Source of the DNA: Candidatus Thorarchaeota archaeon
GTDB lineage: Archaea; Asgardarchaeota; Thorarchaeia; Thorarchaeales; Thorarchaeaceae
Assembly (NCBI GenBank): GCA_018335335.1
Contig: JAGXKG010000020.1
Coordinates: 1 to 34,736, forward strand
Direction: 5' to 3'
DNA: 34,736 nucleotides
Made by a program: the position numbers and the translations under genes. Below are positions 25,253 to 33,558 of the stretch, piece after piece (positions within the stretch are counted from its first letter, which is position 1; each line of letters begins with the position of its first letter). The notes below the pieces were generated by a model. That model saw only the letters and a list, made by a program, of their open reading frames with translations, ran no database searches and was not told where the DNA came from.

Positions 25253-26167
25253 TTAGTACCCCCATGGTTTTTTGGCTTTTAGCTCCATGAGACGATCCCA
25301 TCCCACGAGATTCAGATATTCCATATGATTTTCCACGCCCAGTATGTATTTCTCCAAATATTCCTGCCATCCTTCTTCCGTTTTGCTCATTTTGTGGAAC
25401 AACTGCAGAAATTCCAAATCGTAGTCGTAGTAATTATGGCACTGCATCGGATGGGCAGCAAATGGAAGGATTACCACGTGGTCTACATACATTGATGGGA
25501 TATTTGTTCGGTCTGGGGAAGCCCTAACCTCTGGCTCATCAATCAGCTCTTCAGCCAGAACAATCAGTTTCTTGCCGCACCTTGAGCCCTCTATGTCCTC
25601 TCCCACAATCCCATCGATTTGTGCATTGCCAGTTCTGTCTACACGTTGAACATGCACGATACTGAAATCTGGTTGCAAAGATGGAACAAGGCAAATCTTC
25701 TCACCCGTAAAAGGGCAATCAATAACTGCGAGTTTTTTATCACCACGATAGCGGGACAATCGCACCATATCGGTACCCATAAGACTCCGAATGGGCATGA
25801 AAGGAACGTTTAGAGCCCCACCATAGAATCGTAATGCCATTGCAAGATTGCTATAATCCTCAACTTCTACGGCACCCTCAGCCACACGCCTCCGCATGTT
25901 ATAGCCCAATCCAAGAGCCTCAATGGCCTCAAAAGCAATCTCGAATCTGTTGGCTACACCAGCACCAGCCATGACCTCTAAGTCAACTTCCGAACCGCAT
26001 GTGTGGATTGTGATGTTACGCTTCTTTTGACGTACTAATTCGTAGGCAAACGCAATGGGCGGGCGTTGGTATCCGAAACCGCCCCAAAACATGTCTGAGC
26101 CGTCTGGAACCTTCTTGGCCGCCTCTTCTAGCGTTAGCCGCTTATCTTCAATTTCAGGTTCTGTCAT
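25253..26167 (-). CDS. gctA: Glutaconate-type CoA-transferase, subunit A
   Basis: 304 residues from ATG 26167 (GGTGAG lies immediately upstream; the frame is open to TTG 26179). Alpha chain: LTLEEAAKKVPDGSDMFWGGFGYQRPPIAFAYELVRQ, GSEVDLEVMAGAGVANRFEIAFEAIEALGLG, FMPIRSLMGTDMVRLSRY, then IVHVQRVDRTGNAQIDGIVGEDIEGSRCGKKLIVLAEELID, the expected CoA-binding Gly-rich and lid regions. It forms a heteromer with subunit B in the cytoplasm. First gene of the A-B-HAD operon. Confidence 0.93.
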   Translation of the reverse strand: MTEPEIEDKRLTLEEAAKKVPDGSDMFWGGFGYQRPPIAFAYELVRQKKRNITIHTCGSEVDLEVMAGAGVANRFEIAFEAIEALGLGYNMRRRVAEGAVEVEDYSNLAMALRFYGGALNVPFMPIRSLMGTDMVRLSRYRGDKKLAVIDCPFTGEKICLVPSLQPDFSIVHVQRVDRTGNAQIDGIVGEDIEGSRCGKKLIVLAEELIDEPEVRASPDRTNIPSMYVDHVVILPFAAHPMQCHNYYDYDLEFLQLFHKMSKTEEGWQEYLEKYILGVENHMEYLNLVGWDRLMELKAKKPWGY

Positions 26168-26298
26168 CATCTCACCCAATTTGCACTAGCGAATATCTTG
26201 CTCCATTACGGAGTCGACCTTTTATCTCTGACCCTCAGCTGCCCGAAGTCTGTTCCAAGAAAGGCTTGTTACCTGTCAATATGACGCACGTAGAAACT

Positions 26299-26306
26299 CT
26301 ATATAC
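26299..26306 (+). promoter_or_regulatory. TATA-like box for the DUF998 gene
   Basis: CTATATAC is centred 27 bp before ATG 26329, which supports that ATG as a leaderless start over upstream TTG 26266 and ATG 26281. Confidence 0.5.
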
Positions 26307-26328
26307 CGGGAAACAGCAACCATATATT

Positions 26329-26958
26329 ATGTCAATCGTGAATCGTATCAAGGATGCAGATTTTCCAAACAAGATAGGGTTCGTGGCACCCATCATTTCT
26401 TTATCTTGTATAGGGGTAGCGATTCTACTTTCTCCAAATTTTACATGGATCGGAAACGCATTGAGCGATCTAGGACACTATACAAGAACGGATTTGGGAC
26501 CATACCAACTCTATGCAGCAATGATATTCAATGTGGGACTGACACTAACAGGCTTGCTTATGCTGTACTTCACGATACATTTGTTACAACAGATAAAAGA
26601 ACCTGCAACGAAAATCGCTCTGGCCATATTCTCTGTTTCGTGTATCTTCTTGACCGCAATTGGTGTATTCTCTGAGAATTTTAGTCCAACTCATTTTATT
26701 GTCTCTGTCGGTTTCTTCCTTACCTTCCCATTTGCAATGTGGGCGGTCGGAATTGGCTGGTTACGCTTCCCTCGGACAAGAGTATTTGCTATCATTTCGC
26801 TTCTATTGCCATTCCTCTCCGTATATTTGTGGACTCAAACGTGGGATGGAGTAGCTATACCCGAAATCGTGACGGCACTATCTGCCATACTGTGGATTTG
26901 GGGAGTAGACTGGCTACACATATCTGGCGCATTGTCAGAATTTGAAAAAAGTAGCTGA
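26329..26958 (+). CDS. DUF998-family membrane protein
   Basis: 209 residues, six predicted TM segments (near 15-35, 65-85, 95-115, 120-140, 147-167, 185-200). The WIGNALSDLGHY motif after TM 1 and the GVFSENFSPTHFIVSVGFFLTFP stretch are typical of DUF998. Function unknown. Start chosen by the TATA distance; the extra 21 residues from the longer frame look unlike a signal peptide. It stands alone between the CoA-transferase promoter and the small membrane gene. Confidence 0.85.
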   Translation: MSIVNRIKDADFPNKIGFVAPIISLSCIGVAILLSPNFTWIGNALSDLGHYTRTDLGPYQLYAAMIFNVGLTLTGLLMLYFTIHLLQQIKEPATKIALAIFSVSCIFLTAIGVFSENFSPTHFIVSVGFFLTFPFAMWAVGIGWLRFPRTRVFAIISLLLPFLSVYLWTQTWDGVAIPEIVTALSAILWIWGVDWLHISGALSEFEKSS

Positions 26959-27057
26959 CTTTGAGTTAGAACCGGCAAATGTCGAAGTCTTAACTTGTTG
27001 GAGAGCGAAGTTTTTTTATTATTGTTCCAATTGATTATTTGATTGGAGAAAAATAAG

Positions 27058-27396
27058 ATGGCAAAACAAACTAATAGAGTAGGCGAAATTCTGGCTATCC
27101 TTGGAGGCCTCCTTGGGCTATTATATGGAATTCTGGATGTCCTAGGTTGGGGATTTGCTATACTTCCTGGTTTAGGTCTAGGTCTGGGAGGTATTCTCGG
27201 TTCGATAATAATAGGAATCATAGTTATTATAATCTCTCTTGTCATATTGGCGACAAGTGGAGTAGTAAATATCCCCATGCTGAAAATGGGGCAGAGCGGG
27301 ATAATCATGATAGTCCTGGGGATCCTTCTCTACATTTTCGGCGCCGGTTTACCAGGAATTCTCGTCATCATCGGCGCTATCTTAATGCTGTTGTAG
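27058..27396 (+). CDS. Small Gly-rich membrane protein, function unknown
   Basis: 112 residues from ATG 27058, with GGAG 9 nt upstream. About four hydrophobic segments rich in Gly, Leu and Ile (LAILGGLLGLLYGILDVLGW; the glycine-rich region; IIVIIISLVILATSG; IIMIVLGILLYIFGAGLPGILVIIGAILML). No family recognised. An AT-rich TTTTTTTATTATT at about 27011-27023 may be the TATA region. Ends in a hydrophobic residue run. Confidence 0.75.
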   Translation: MAKQTNRVGEILAILGGLLGLLYGILDVLGWGFAILPGLGLGLGGILGSIIIGIIVIIISLVILATSGVVNIPMLKMGQSGIIMIVLGILLYIFGAGLPGILVIIGAILMLL

Positions 27397-27405
27397 AGAA
27401 ACTGT

Positions 27406-27443
27406 CATTCATACCCTTGGTCAATGGGTCAAGGGTATGAATG
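27406..27443. terminator. Perfect 14-bp inverted repeat between convergent genes
   Basis: The left arm at 27406-27419 (CATTCATACCCTTG) and right arm at 27430-27443 (CAAGGGTATGAATG) are exact complements, with a 10-nt loop. A T-rich CTCCTGTCTTTTCTTTTC tract follows. It sits 10 bp after the small membrane gene and 105 bp before the Fe-S gene end, so it could end both transcripts or serve as a protein-binding site. Confidence 0.6.
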
Positions 27444-27547
27444 CTCCTGTCTTTTCTTTTCATCCAAAGGCAGAATCACTGCCGCTATGGGCCGCATCAC
27501 TGTTCACTGAACGATGACTGGCTCTATGATCAATCCACAAGATGAAT

Positions 27548-28855
27548 TCAGATGAGTCTGTCCATCAATTCCAGAAGTTCTACAACTTCAAGCTTTGAGC
27601 CAATTGCTGACAGGTCTTCTCCTGTTTCCTCCTCTTCTTCCCGCAGTGCCTTTATCGCATCCTGAAAATTTGTTATACAAAATGGGCAGGATGTCATTAA
27701 CACATCGGCACCGGTTGAAGCTGCCTCTTTGACGCGTTCCTTGGCTGTAGCAAGTGCCATTTCGGGGAATTGGGTTTTCACGCCTCCTCCAGCACCGCAA
27801 CAGAAGCTGTCTCCCTTGATTCGATACATCTCACGGAAATCAATTCCAGGAATAGCCCGGAGCACCTCTCGGGGTCGCTCATACCAAGCCTCTTTTGCTT
27901 TGGCAGCTTTCCTGCTGTCTATGAGCCAGTTATCAGACTCATCGAGAACTCGTTTTTCTATGTCCAAGCCAATATGCCGTATGGTGTGGCAGGGATCGTG
28001 CCAAGTGACTTTCTTGTTGTACGGAGTTTCTATTTCTAGCTCACCGTCTTGAATCATATCATGAACGATATCAAGAGTGTGTGCAACCTTGAAAGGTAGG
28101 GGTTCTCCGCTTTGCTTAGGATAGTCTACACGAAAAGTCCGATAACAACCTGCACACGAGAAGGCCACTAGATCGAAATCCTTGAACATCCCTAGGTTTT
28201 CGTTCATGACCTTCTTGAAGGTGTCTTTCTGACCAGTCCGTAGAATTGGTGAACCACAGCATACTTCATCTGAAAGAACGGTGAAGTTGATACCAAGCTT
28301 CTCCAAGATGCTGGCAGTATGCTTGGCGATGTCCTGTTGTCTATAGGCCCCGGTACAACCCACGTAGTAGGCGACCTCAGCATCCTTAAAGTCAACCTCT
28401 CCGTCATACCAAGCGATGCGCTCTTCTCTAGCTTCATTGTACGGATTGCGTTTGTCTTCTTCCAGAACACGGTCATTGATGACCTTGTGACGTTTGAGTG
28501 GTTCAACGCCGTCCTCGATTATCGCGGCGCGAAGCTCCTCGATAACGTCCACTGTGTCGATATAGTTCTCGCACTGCTCTCCACAGAGGCCACATGTTGT
28601 ACAGGCCTCCATGATCTCCAGCATCTCTTGGCTAGGCTCCAAGTCTCCTTCAAGATATGCTCGGGCCATCCACATCTTTCCGCTGTTGTAGTAACCTTCC
28701 CAACCATAGAAATTGCCACCAGGACATGAGAGCATCATTCCAGTGTAATCCTCGGTTTCCCCTTCTCTGTCAGGTTCATCTGCATAGGCGTACTGACAGG
28801 CACGACAGTGAATACATCGTGCGTTTATGTCTCGTAGTTCCTCCAAGCTAGTCAT
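27548..28855 (-). CDS. HdrD-like Fe-S oxidoreductase with two CCG domains
   Basis: 435 residues. Two N-terminal [4Fe-4S] sites: C14, C17, C20 with C44 after a long insertion (the last in LSCPGG), then CTTCGLCGEQC. Two CCG domains follow: GCTGAYRQ...CCGSP...SCAGC and DPCHTIRH...CCGAGGG...SCPFC. Such proteins pass electrons from flavoproteins to heterodisulfide, quinone or other carriers (HdrD, GlcF, LutA). Start ATG 28855 has the strong AAGGAGG at 28867-28875. The 56-bp gap to the FAD oxidase gene implies one operon, suggesting the two form a dehydrogenase complex. No TM. Confidence 0.93.
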   Translation of the reverse strand: MTSLEELRDINARCIHCRACQYAYADEPDREGETEDYTGMMLSCPGGNFYGWEGYYNSGKMWMARAYLEGDLEPSQEMLEIMEACTTCGLCGEQCENYIDTVDVIEELRAAIIEDGVEPLKRHKVINDRVLEEDKRNPYNEAREERIAWYDGEVDFKDAEVAYYVGCTGAYRQQDIAKHTASILEKLGINFTVLSDEVCCGSPILRTGQKDTFKKVMNENLGMFKDFDLVAFSCAGCYRTFRVDYPKQSGEPLPFKVAHTLDIVHDMIQDGELEIETPYNKKVTWHDPCHTIRHIGLDIEKRVLDESDNWLIDSRKAAKAKEAWYERPREVLRAIPGIDFREMYRIKGDSFCCGAGGGVKTQFPEMALATAKERVKEAASTGADVLMTSCPFCITNFQDAIKALREEEEETGEDLSAIGSKLEVVELLELMDRLI

Positions 28856-28911
28856 GGATATTCATCCTCCTTTCGATAGTTACTTTTTGAAACTTATGTT
28901 CTGTCATGATT

Positions 28912-30429
28912 TCATTCCTCCATAGGATTTGGCAAATCAGTTACAGTTCCCCAGGGTATAGCTAGGCGACCCGGGTGCAGAATCAGATTCGGATCAAGCA
29001 CCTTGCGGAATTTCACCAGCATCTTGTAGTAGTCCTTCGCCTTGCTGAAGGTCTCAGGGGCATGAACAAACGGGTCAGGCCTGTAATTAATCCACCCCTG
29101 CTTCAGGAAGCTCTTGGTCGTCTCAAGATTAAACTGCCTTATTTTGTCATAGATGCCTTCCTCGGTGCTATCAAAGCAGAGAATTGGCATGACGATCGCT
29201 TGTCTGGCATGATCAATGGAGGCAACCCACATTGTCGGTGGAAAGCCATATTCTTCCATCTTGGCGCAATACTCCTCCATCATCCTTGGAGCTTCAAGCC
29301 AGGGTGTGTACCAAGTAATGAAGAGGAAGCCCGCCTGATACAGGCCATACGGAACGGCTATCAGATTCGGTTTCTTCAAGCGAGAAGCAATCTGTTTTGG
29401 ATGAAGGTCCTGCTTTGGACACTTGGTGTTTTCTCTAAGCTCGTAATCCTTGTATATTTCATCAATCCGCTCCAAAGTGAAATTGAGCTCCTCTTCGGAA
29501 TGCGCCCAGATTTCAGTATTCATCCAGTATTCATCTATGCCAATCTTGTCATAGAACTTGTAATCCTGTGGAATGTTGCCCTTTGGCCACCTTGTCATTA
29601 CAAGCGGCCAGTTACCACCCTGTACCATAACCGTATTGTCAGAGATACCCATCTCATGCTTGGCTATCTCCCACACTGGTTCGACAATGTGATCCCAGCT
29701 ATCGCCGCCGTATGCTACGATTGTTTTGTGGTGCGGATGTGGAACAATCTTTACAGCAGCCTTGGTAACGATACCCATTGAACCTTGAGAACCCAAGAAA
29801 AGACCATCAGGATTGGGACCAATACCCCACCTGTAGAATGCCTTGGCTCCATCAAGAGCCCAAGAGCCGGTCTTGAAAATCTGGCCATCTGGCAGTACAA
29901 CTTCTAAGCCCATAATCATGTCTGCTTGTGGTCCATATCTCGCGGTAACAAGAGAGAATCCTCGTTCAATCGCATCACCAAGAATCGTTGCTCCAGGTGG
30001 TGCTCCATCTGGGATGGGCGGTGCCCACTCGGGCCACTTTTTCTTGAAGATTCTCCATGCATCACCACATTTGACGCCAGGTTCAACCACCATAACGCGG
30101 TTCTCCGGGTCAACTTCCATGCGATTCATGCGAGCCATATCCATCAAAATCCCTCCAGGTTCTATTGCTGGAAGGGCGAACCCACCACTTAAGCCGCCTG
30201 CTGCAGGCGTTACTGGACTCAGGTTATCATTGGCTACTTGCAGAACCCCAGCGACTTCTTCAACATTTGCCGGTCGGACGATTACTTCGGGCAGTTCTGC
30301 TTCTAAACCCATGATTCCCTTTGCCATGTAACTGTAGCGCAACGGTTCGCTATCTGTGACATATTCCTCGCCGCATATGGATTCCAACTTCTTAACTTCT
30401 GCATCAGTTATTTTGTTGTATTCAGTCAT
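28912..30429 (-). CDS. FAD-linked oxidase (VAO/GlcD type)
   Basis: 505 residues. FAD_binding_4 domain: PEVIVRPANVEEVAGVLQVANDNLSPVTPAAGGLSGGFALPAIEPGGILMDMARMNRMEVDPENRVMVVEPGVKCGDAW. The C-terminal DPNLILHPGRLAIPWG closes the substrate domain. It likely oxidises a 2-hydroxyacid such as D-lactate, glycolate or 2-hydroxyglutarate, or an alcohol as in the vanillyl-alcohol oxidase group; the sequence does not decide. Start ATG 30429 with GGAG 11 nt upstream. Together with the HdrD-like gene it probably forms a soluble complex. Confidence 0.92.
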   Translation of the reverse strand: MTEYNKITDAEVKKLESICGEEYVTDSEPLRYSYMAKGIMGLEAELPEVIVRPANVEEVAGVLQVANDNLSPVTPAAGGLSGGFALPAIEPGGILMDMARMNRMEVDPENRVMVVEPGVKCGDAWRIFKKKWPEWAPPIPDGAPPGATILGDAIERGFSLVTARYGPQADMIMGLEVVLPDGQIFKTGSWALDGAKAFYRWGIGPNPDGLFLGSQGSMGIVTKAAVKIVPHPHHKTIVAYGGDSWDHIVEPVWEIAKHEMGISDNTVMVQGGNWPLVMTRWPKGNIPQDYKFYDKIGIDEYWMNTEIWAHSEEELNFTLERIDEIYKDYELRENTKCPKQDLHPKQIASRLKKPNLIAVPYGLYQAGFLFITWYTPWLEAPRMMEEYCAKMEEYGFPPTMWVASIDHARQAIVMPILCFDSTEEGIYDKIRQFNLETTKSFLKQGWINYRPDPFVHAPETFSKAKDYYKMLVKFRKVLDPNLILHPGRLAIPWGTVTDLPNPMEE

Positions 30430-30664
30430 CTATTCAAAGTCTCCATCGCCACGCGTTTTGTCCATAGTGTGATTTGAGAAATAAGGCACGCAATAAATAG
30501 GCATCGCATTTTGGGTACCTGTCATGATGAAATCTCACTGGGTAATTGGAAACGTGGGACGAATCTGTGCTAGCGCAGCCATTGCAAGGAGCAGCAGGCA
30601 ATAGAATCCTCAACAATGAAGCTTAATTCCTGCCGTTCCACTCTCCTGATATAGGTGAGTTTGT

Positions 30665-32008
30665 TTGTCTGATGAGTCTGACAAGAATATTCCCAATATG
30701 GTAACTGATTTACCCGGCGAAAAATCAGCCGAGTTCGTTAAAATGGCTGAGAAATATGTCCCAAAGGGATTGTATACAGTCACTCCCGCATTCATTTCAG
30801 AGAGTAGAGGAGCAATAATAGAGGATCTAGATGGCAACCGCTACATAGATTTCGCGACAGGAATCGCTTCTCTCAATGTTGGCCATAGGCCGCCTAAGGT
30901 AATGGAAGCAATCCAAAAGCAGCTGGATAAGTATCTACATGCTTGCTACCACGTAACACCATATGCGCCCTATGTCGAGATGGCGAAGCAACTGGTCGAG
31001 CTTGCCCCAGGTGATTTTAGCAAGAAAGCTCTCTTTCTGAATAGTGGTGCTGAGGCAGTCGAAAATGCAGTCAAAATAGCAATCAATCATACTCAACGCC
31101 CACGGATTATAGCATTTGGCTACGCGTTTCATGGAAGGACCCGACTCGCAATGGGACTGACAGCTAGCGTCCAACCCTACAAGAAAGGTTTTGGAGTTCT
31201 CGATCGAAACATCTTCAGAACGCCCTATGCGTATTGTTACAGATGCCCGTTTGGATGTGAATATCCTGACTGTGGCCTTCAATGCTTAAAGTTCCTCGAA
31301 GACAATCTGGAACTCCATGTTTCACCAAGTCAAATTGCTGCCATGATGGTTGAACCTATTCAAGGTGAGGGGGGTTTTGTAGTTCCACCAGAGGGTTTCC
31401 TAAGCGGTCTTAGACGCATATGCGATGAACATAATATCGTCATGATTGCTGACGAAATCCAAACAGGTTTGGGCAGAGCAGGGAAAATGTTTGCAATAGA
31501 TCACTTTGATGTTGTACCCGATGTAATCACACTCGCGAAAACACTAGGTGGTGGACTTCCACTCTCTGCGGTCATCAGCAAGACAGATATTGTAGAGTCG
31601 GTTCATGAAGGTGGTCTAGGAACTACCTTCGGTGGCAATCCAGTCAGCTTGGTAGCTGGGATGGAAACGGTCAAGATTGCACAAGAGAACCTTGATCATG
31701 CCAACGAGATGGGAGAAGTTATACAGAAACGGTTTGATGAGTGGTATGACAAATACGAGTTCATAGGTGATACCAGAGGGCTCGGCATGATGAGGGCCAT
31801 TGAGCTGGTTAAGGATAGAAGCTCAAAGGAGCCTGCAAAAGGCCTACGAAGCGAAATCCTAGCTGAGTGTCACAAGAATGGACTCATAGTCATCGGGGCC
31901 GGACCGCATAAGAATGTCATACGCTTTCTTCCTGCTATCAACATTGATGAAGAAATCCTCGATAAGGGGCTAGATATCATCGAAGATGCTTTGCAAGAAG
32001 TTTCTTAG
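30665..32008 (+). CDS. Class III aminotransferase, GabT/archaeal racemase type
   Basis: 447 residues. Markers: GIASLNVGHRPPKV, LFLNSGAEAVENAVKIA, VEPIQGEGGFVVPP, IADEIQTGLGRAGKM with PLP Asp263, and TLAKTLGGGLPLSAV with Lys292. A Cys-rich insertion CYRCPFGCEYPDCGLQC (191-207) holds five cysteines. This insertion is typical of archaeal GabT-like proteins, some of which are amino-acid racemases in Thermococcales. So it is either a 4-aminobutyrate-type aminotransferase or a racemase. Start TTG 30665 is supported by GGTGAG at 30654-30659. Divergent from the FAD oxidase; the 235 bp between hold no clear sites. Confidence 0.9.
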   Translation: MSDESDKNIPNMVTDLPGEKSAEFVKMAEKYVPKGLYTVTPAFISESRGAIIEDLDGNRYIDFATGIASLNVGHRPPKVMEAIQKQLDKYLHACYHVTPYAPYVEMAKQLVELAPGDFSKKALFLNSGAEAVENAVKIAINHTQRPRIIAFGYAFHGRTRLAMGLTASVQPYKKGFGVLDRNIFRTPYAYCYRCPFGCEYPDCGLQCLKFLEDNLELHVSPSQIAAMMVEPIQGEGGFVVPPEGFLSGLRRICDEHNIVMIADEIQTGLGRAGKMFAIDHFDVVPDVITLAKTLGGGLPLSAVISKTDIVESVHEGGLGTTFGGNPVSLVAGMETVKIAQENLDHANEMGEVIQKRFDEWYDKYEFIGDTRGLGMMRAIELVKDRSSKEPAKGLRSEILAECHKNGLIVIGAGPHKNVIRFLPAINIDEEILDKGLDIIEDALQEVS

Positions 32009-32040
32009 TCAACATACTGGCAAGCCATTGAGGCTGATAA

Positions 32041-32080
32041 GATGGGGGTAATCAATCCCCCCGCCTCTTCTTATTTCTTA
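32041..32080 (+). terminator. Hairpin and T-rich tract after the aminotransferase
   Basis: GGGGG (32044-32048) and CCCCC (32057-32061) can pair across an 8-nt loop, followed by a pyrimidine-rich CTCTTCTTATTTCTT tract. It lies 35 bp after the aminotransferase stop. Confidence 0.45.
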
Positions 32081-32186
32081 GAAACGACTCATATTTTTGG
32101 TTCTACATACAAGCCCTCGAAACCAGCTTGATATTTACACGAGGGGGGTTTCACAATCCTAGAGTAGAAAGAACGTAGTCAATGGG

Positions 32187-32223
32187 GGCTAGCTAGAGTA
32201 AAGATTTGTTTGGGAAGCTAGCC
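32187..32223 (-). terminator. Inverted repeat just after the second MFS gene
   Basis: GGCTAGCT (32187-32194) and AGCTAGCC (32216-32223) are exact complements separated by 21 nt, immediately beyond the MFS stop codon. It may end that transcript. Confidence 0.4.
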
Positions 32224-32225
32224 AC

Positions 32226-33389
32226 TCAGATATCCAGTTGGTTTGAAGCCTGTCGAGTAAATGCAAAAAGGGTGACCAGCAGAAAAACTGACATCACCAG
32301 AATAGCCGAATATACACTCCTCATACCAGATACAAAGAACGGTTCATAGAATGTCGGAACAACCGCATTTCCCACAAACATGGAGAAAGTCAATAGACCG
32401 GCAAGAGTCCCTCTCCGTCCGGGAGACAATTTCTGGCTCGTGGCCAACACCACAGGCGAAAGAGAGCCAGCAGCCCAACCAAGAATCAGTACTGCCAGAG
32501 CAACAAAAACCAAGCTGGCTTGTCGTGTAATATCGCCAACAGAAATCAGAATCACCAAAGATGTGAACAATGACAGTATTCCTACGCCAAGAGCTATTCT
32601 CTCTCCAAATCTAGTCACAATTCTACTTATGGACAGACCAGCTGTCAGACCAGTGACACCTAGGAACATGAGAACACCTCCCACCACCGCGGGAGGGAAA
32701 GACCCCGTCAAACCTCGTGAAGTCCAGATAATTATTCCCCCATACGAAGCAGAGATCAGAAAGCCGGATAGCATCATCAATAGAACAACTGGGCGCTTCA
32801 ATTCCTGAGAAAAAGTCTGGATTAGGTTCGCCAATCCATCTTCGGTTTCAATTCCACTGTTTACTGGCTTCGATACCCCAAGGATTACTGCAACCAAAAA
32901 AGCGATGATTACAAAGGTCGTATAAAAAATCCGCCAGCCGTATATCACCATTTGTCCTGCAATTGCTGGTCCCAAGCCAACCATCGTCGTTGCCAGAGCA
33001 CCGGTAATCCCCATCTTGCCTTGTATTTCAGATGGAGATGTGTAGTCAGTAATTAGAGCTATAAGCACTGGATTAACGAATCCAAATCCAAATCCTGCTA
33101 GAGCGTATCCGAATGTGAAGAAAGACAAGTCGGGTGAAGCCGAGATTAGGACAAGCCCAATACCGTAAAAAACAAGCCCAAAAAGGATCACTGGAATCCG
33201 TCCTTTGATATCGGATATAGCTCCCGAAAACAATTGTACAGCAGCAAACGGAATCATAAACGCCGGGACGGCTATGAGGACTTGTGTTGGATCGAGGGAG
33301 AAATCTGACGCAATAGCTCCGAGCAGTACTAATACAGCGTTGCCGACAAGAGGACCAATTGCAAACAAAACGTATGCGGAAACCTCCAT
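32226..33389 (-). CDS. MFS transporter (DHA-like)
   Basis: 387 residues, about 12 TM segments: first SAYVLFAIGPLVGNAVLVLLGAI. Motif A SGAISDIKGRIPVILFG, then FGYALAGFGFGFVNPVLIALITDY and GALATTMVGLGPAIAGQMVIYGWRIFY, the motif C region of proton-driven exporters. Substrate unknown. ATG 33389 has no ribosome site nearby. A perfect GGAGGT lies at 33417-33422, about 27 nt upstream, followed in frame by CTG AGA ATC... A non-ATG start giving a few basic extra residues is possible. No paralogy with the first MFS protein beyond the family. Confidence 0.88.
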   Translation of the reverse strand: MEVSAYVLFAIGPLVGNAVLVLLGAIASDFSLDPTQVLIAVPAFMIPFAAVQLFSGAISDIKGRIPVILFGLVFYGIGLVLISASPDLSFFTFGYALAGFGFGFVNPVLIALITDYTSPSEIQGKMGITGALATTMVGLGPAIAGQMVIYGWRIFYTTFVIIAFLVAVILGVSKPVNSGIETEDGLANLIQTFSQELKRPVVLLMMLSGFLISASYGGIIIWTSRGLTGSFPPAVVGGVLMFLGVTGLTAGLSISRIVTRFGERIALGVGILSLFTSLVILISVGDITRQASLVFVALAVLILGWAAGSLSPVVLATSQKLSPGRRGTLAGLLTFSMFVGNAVVPTFYEPFFVSGMRSVYSAILVMSVFLLVTLFAFTRQASNQLDI

Positions 33390-33558
33390 GACTTGCTGTT
33401 TCCTAGTGATTCTCAGTACCTCCTTGCTCGTATCTTGCGGTTGATAGAATAATCAAAATTCAAAATACATAAGCTTGCCTAAATGATGAACCTCCTACAT
33501 GCTCTTCTGGAGCAAATCTGATTCATTCTGTTCTATTTGAACAATATGTTTTTTTGAT

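Noticed and set aside
26835-27308. 157-codon minus frame rich in Pro and Arg
   Set aside because: Antisense to two membrane-protein genes; no ribosome site and biased composition.
28319-28729. 136-codon plus frame opposite the HdrD-like gene
   Set aside because: Antisense shadow; Cys codons and conserved motifs belong to the minus strand.
28975-29781. 268-codon frame opposite the FAD oxidase
   Set aside because: It is a shadow of a well-conserved gene in the opposite strand.
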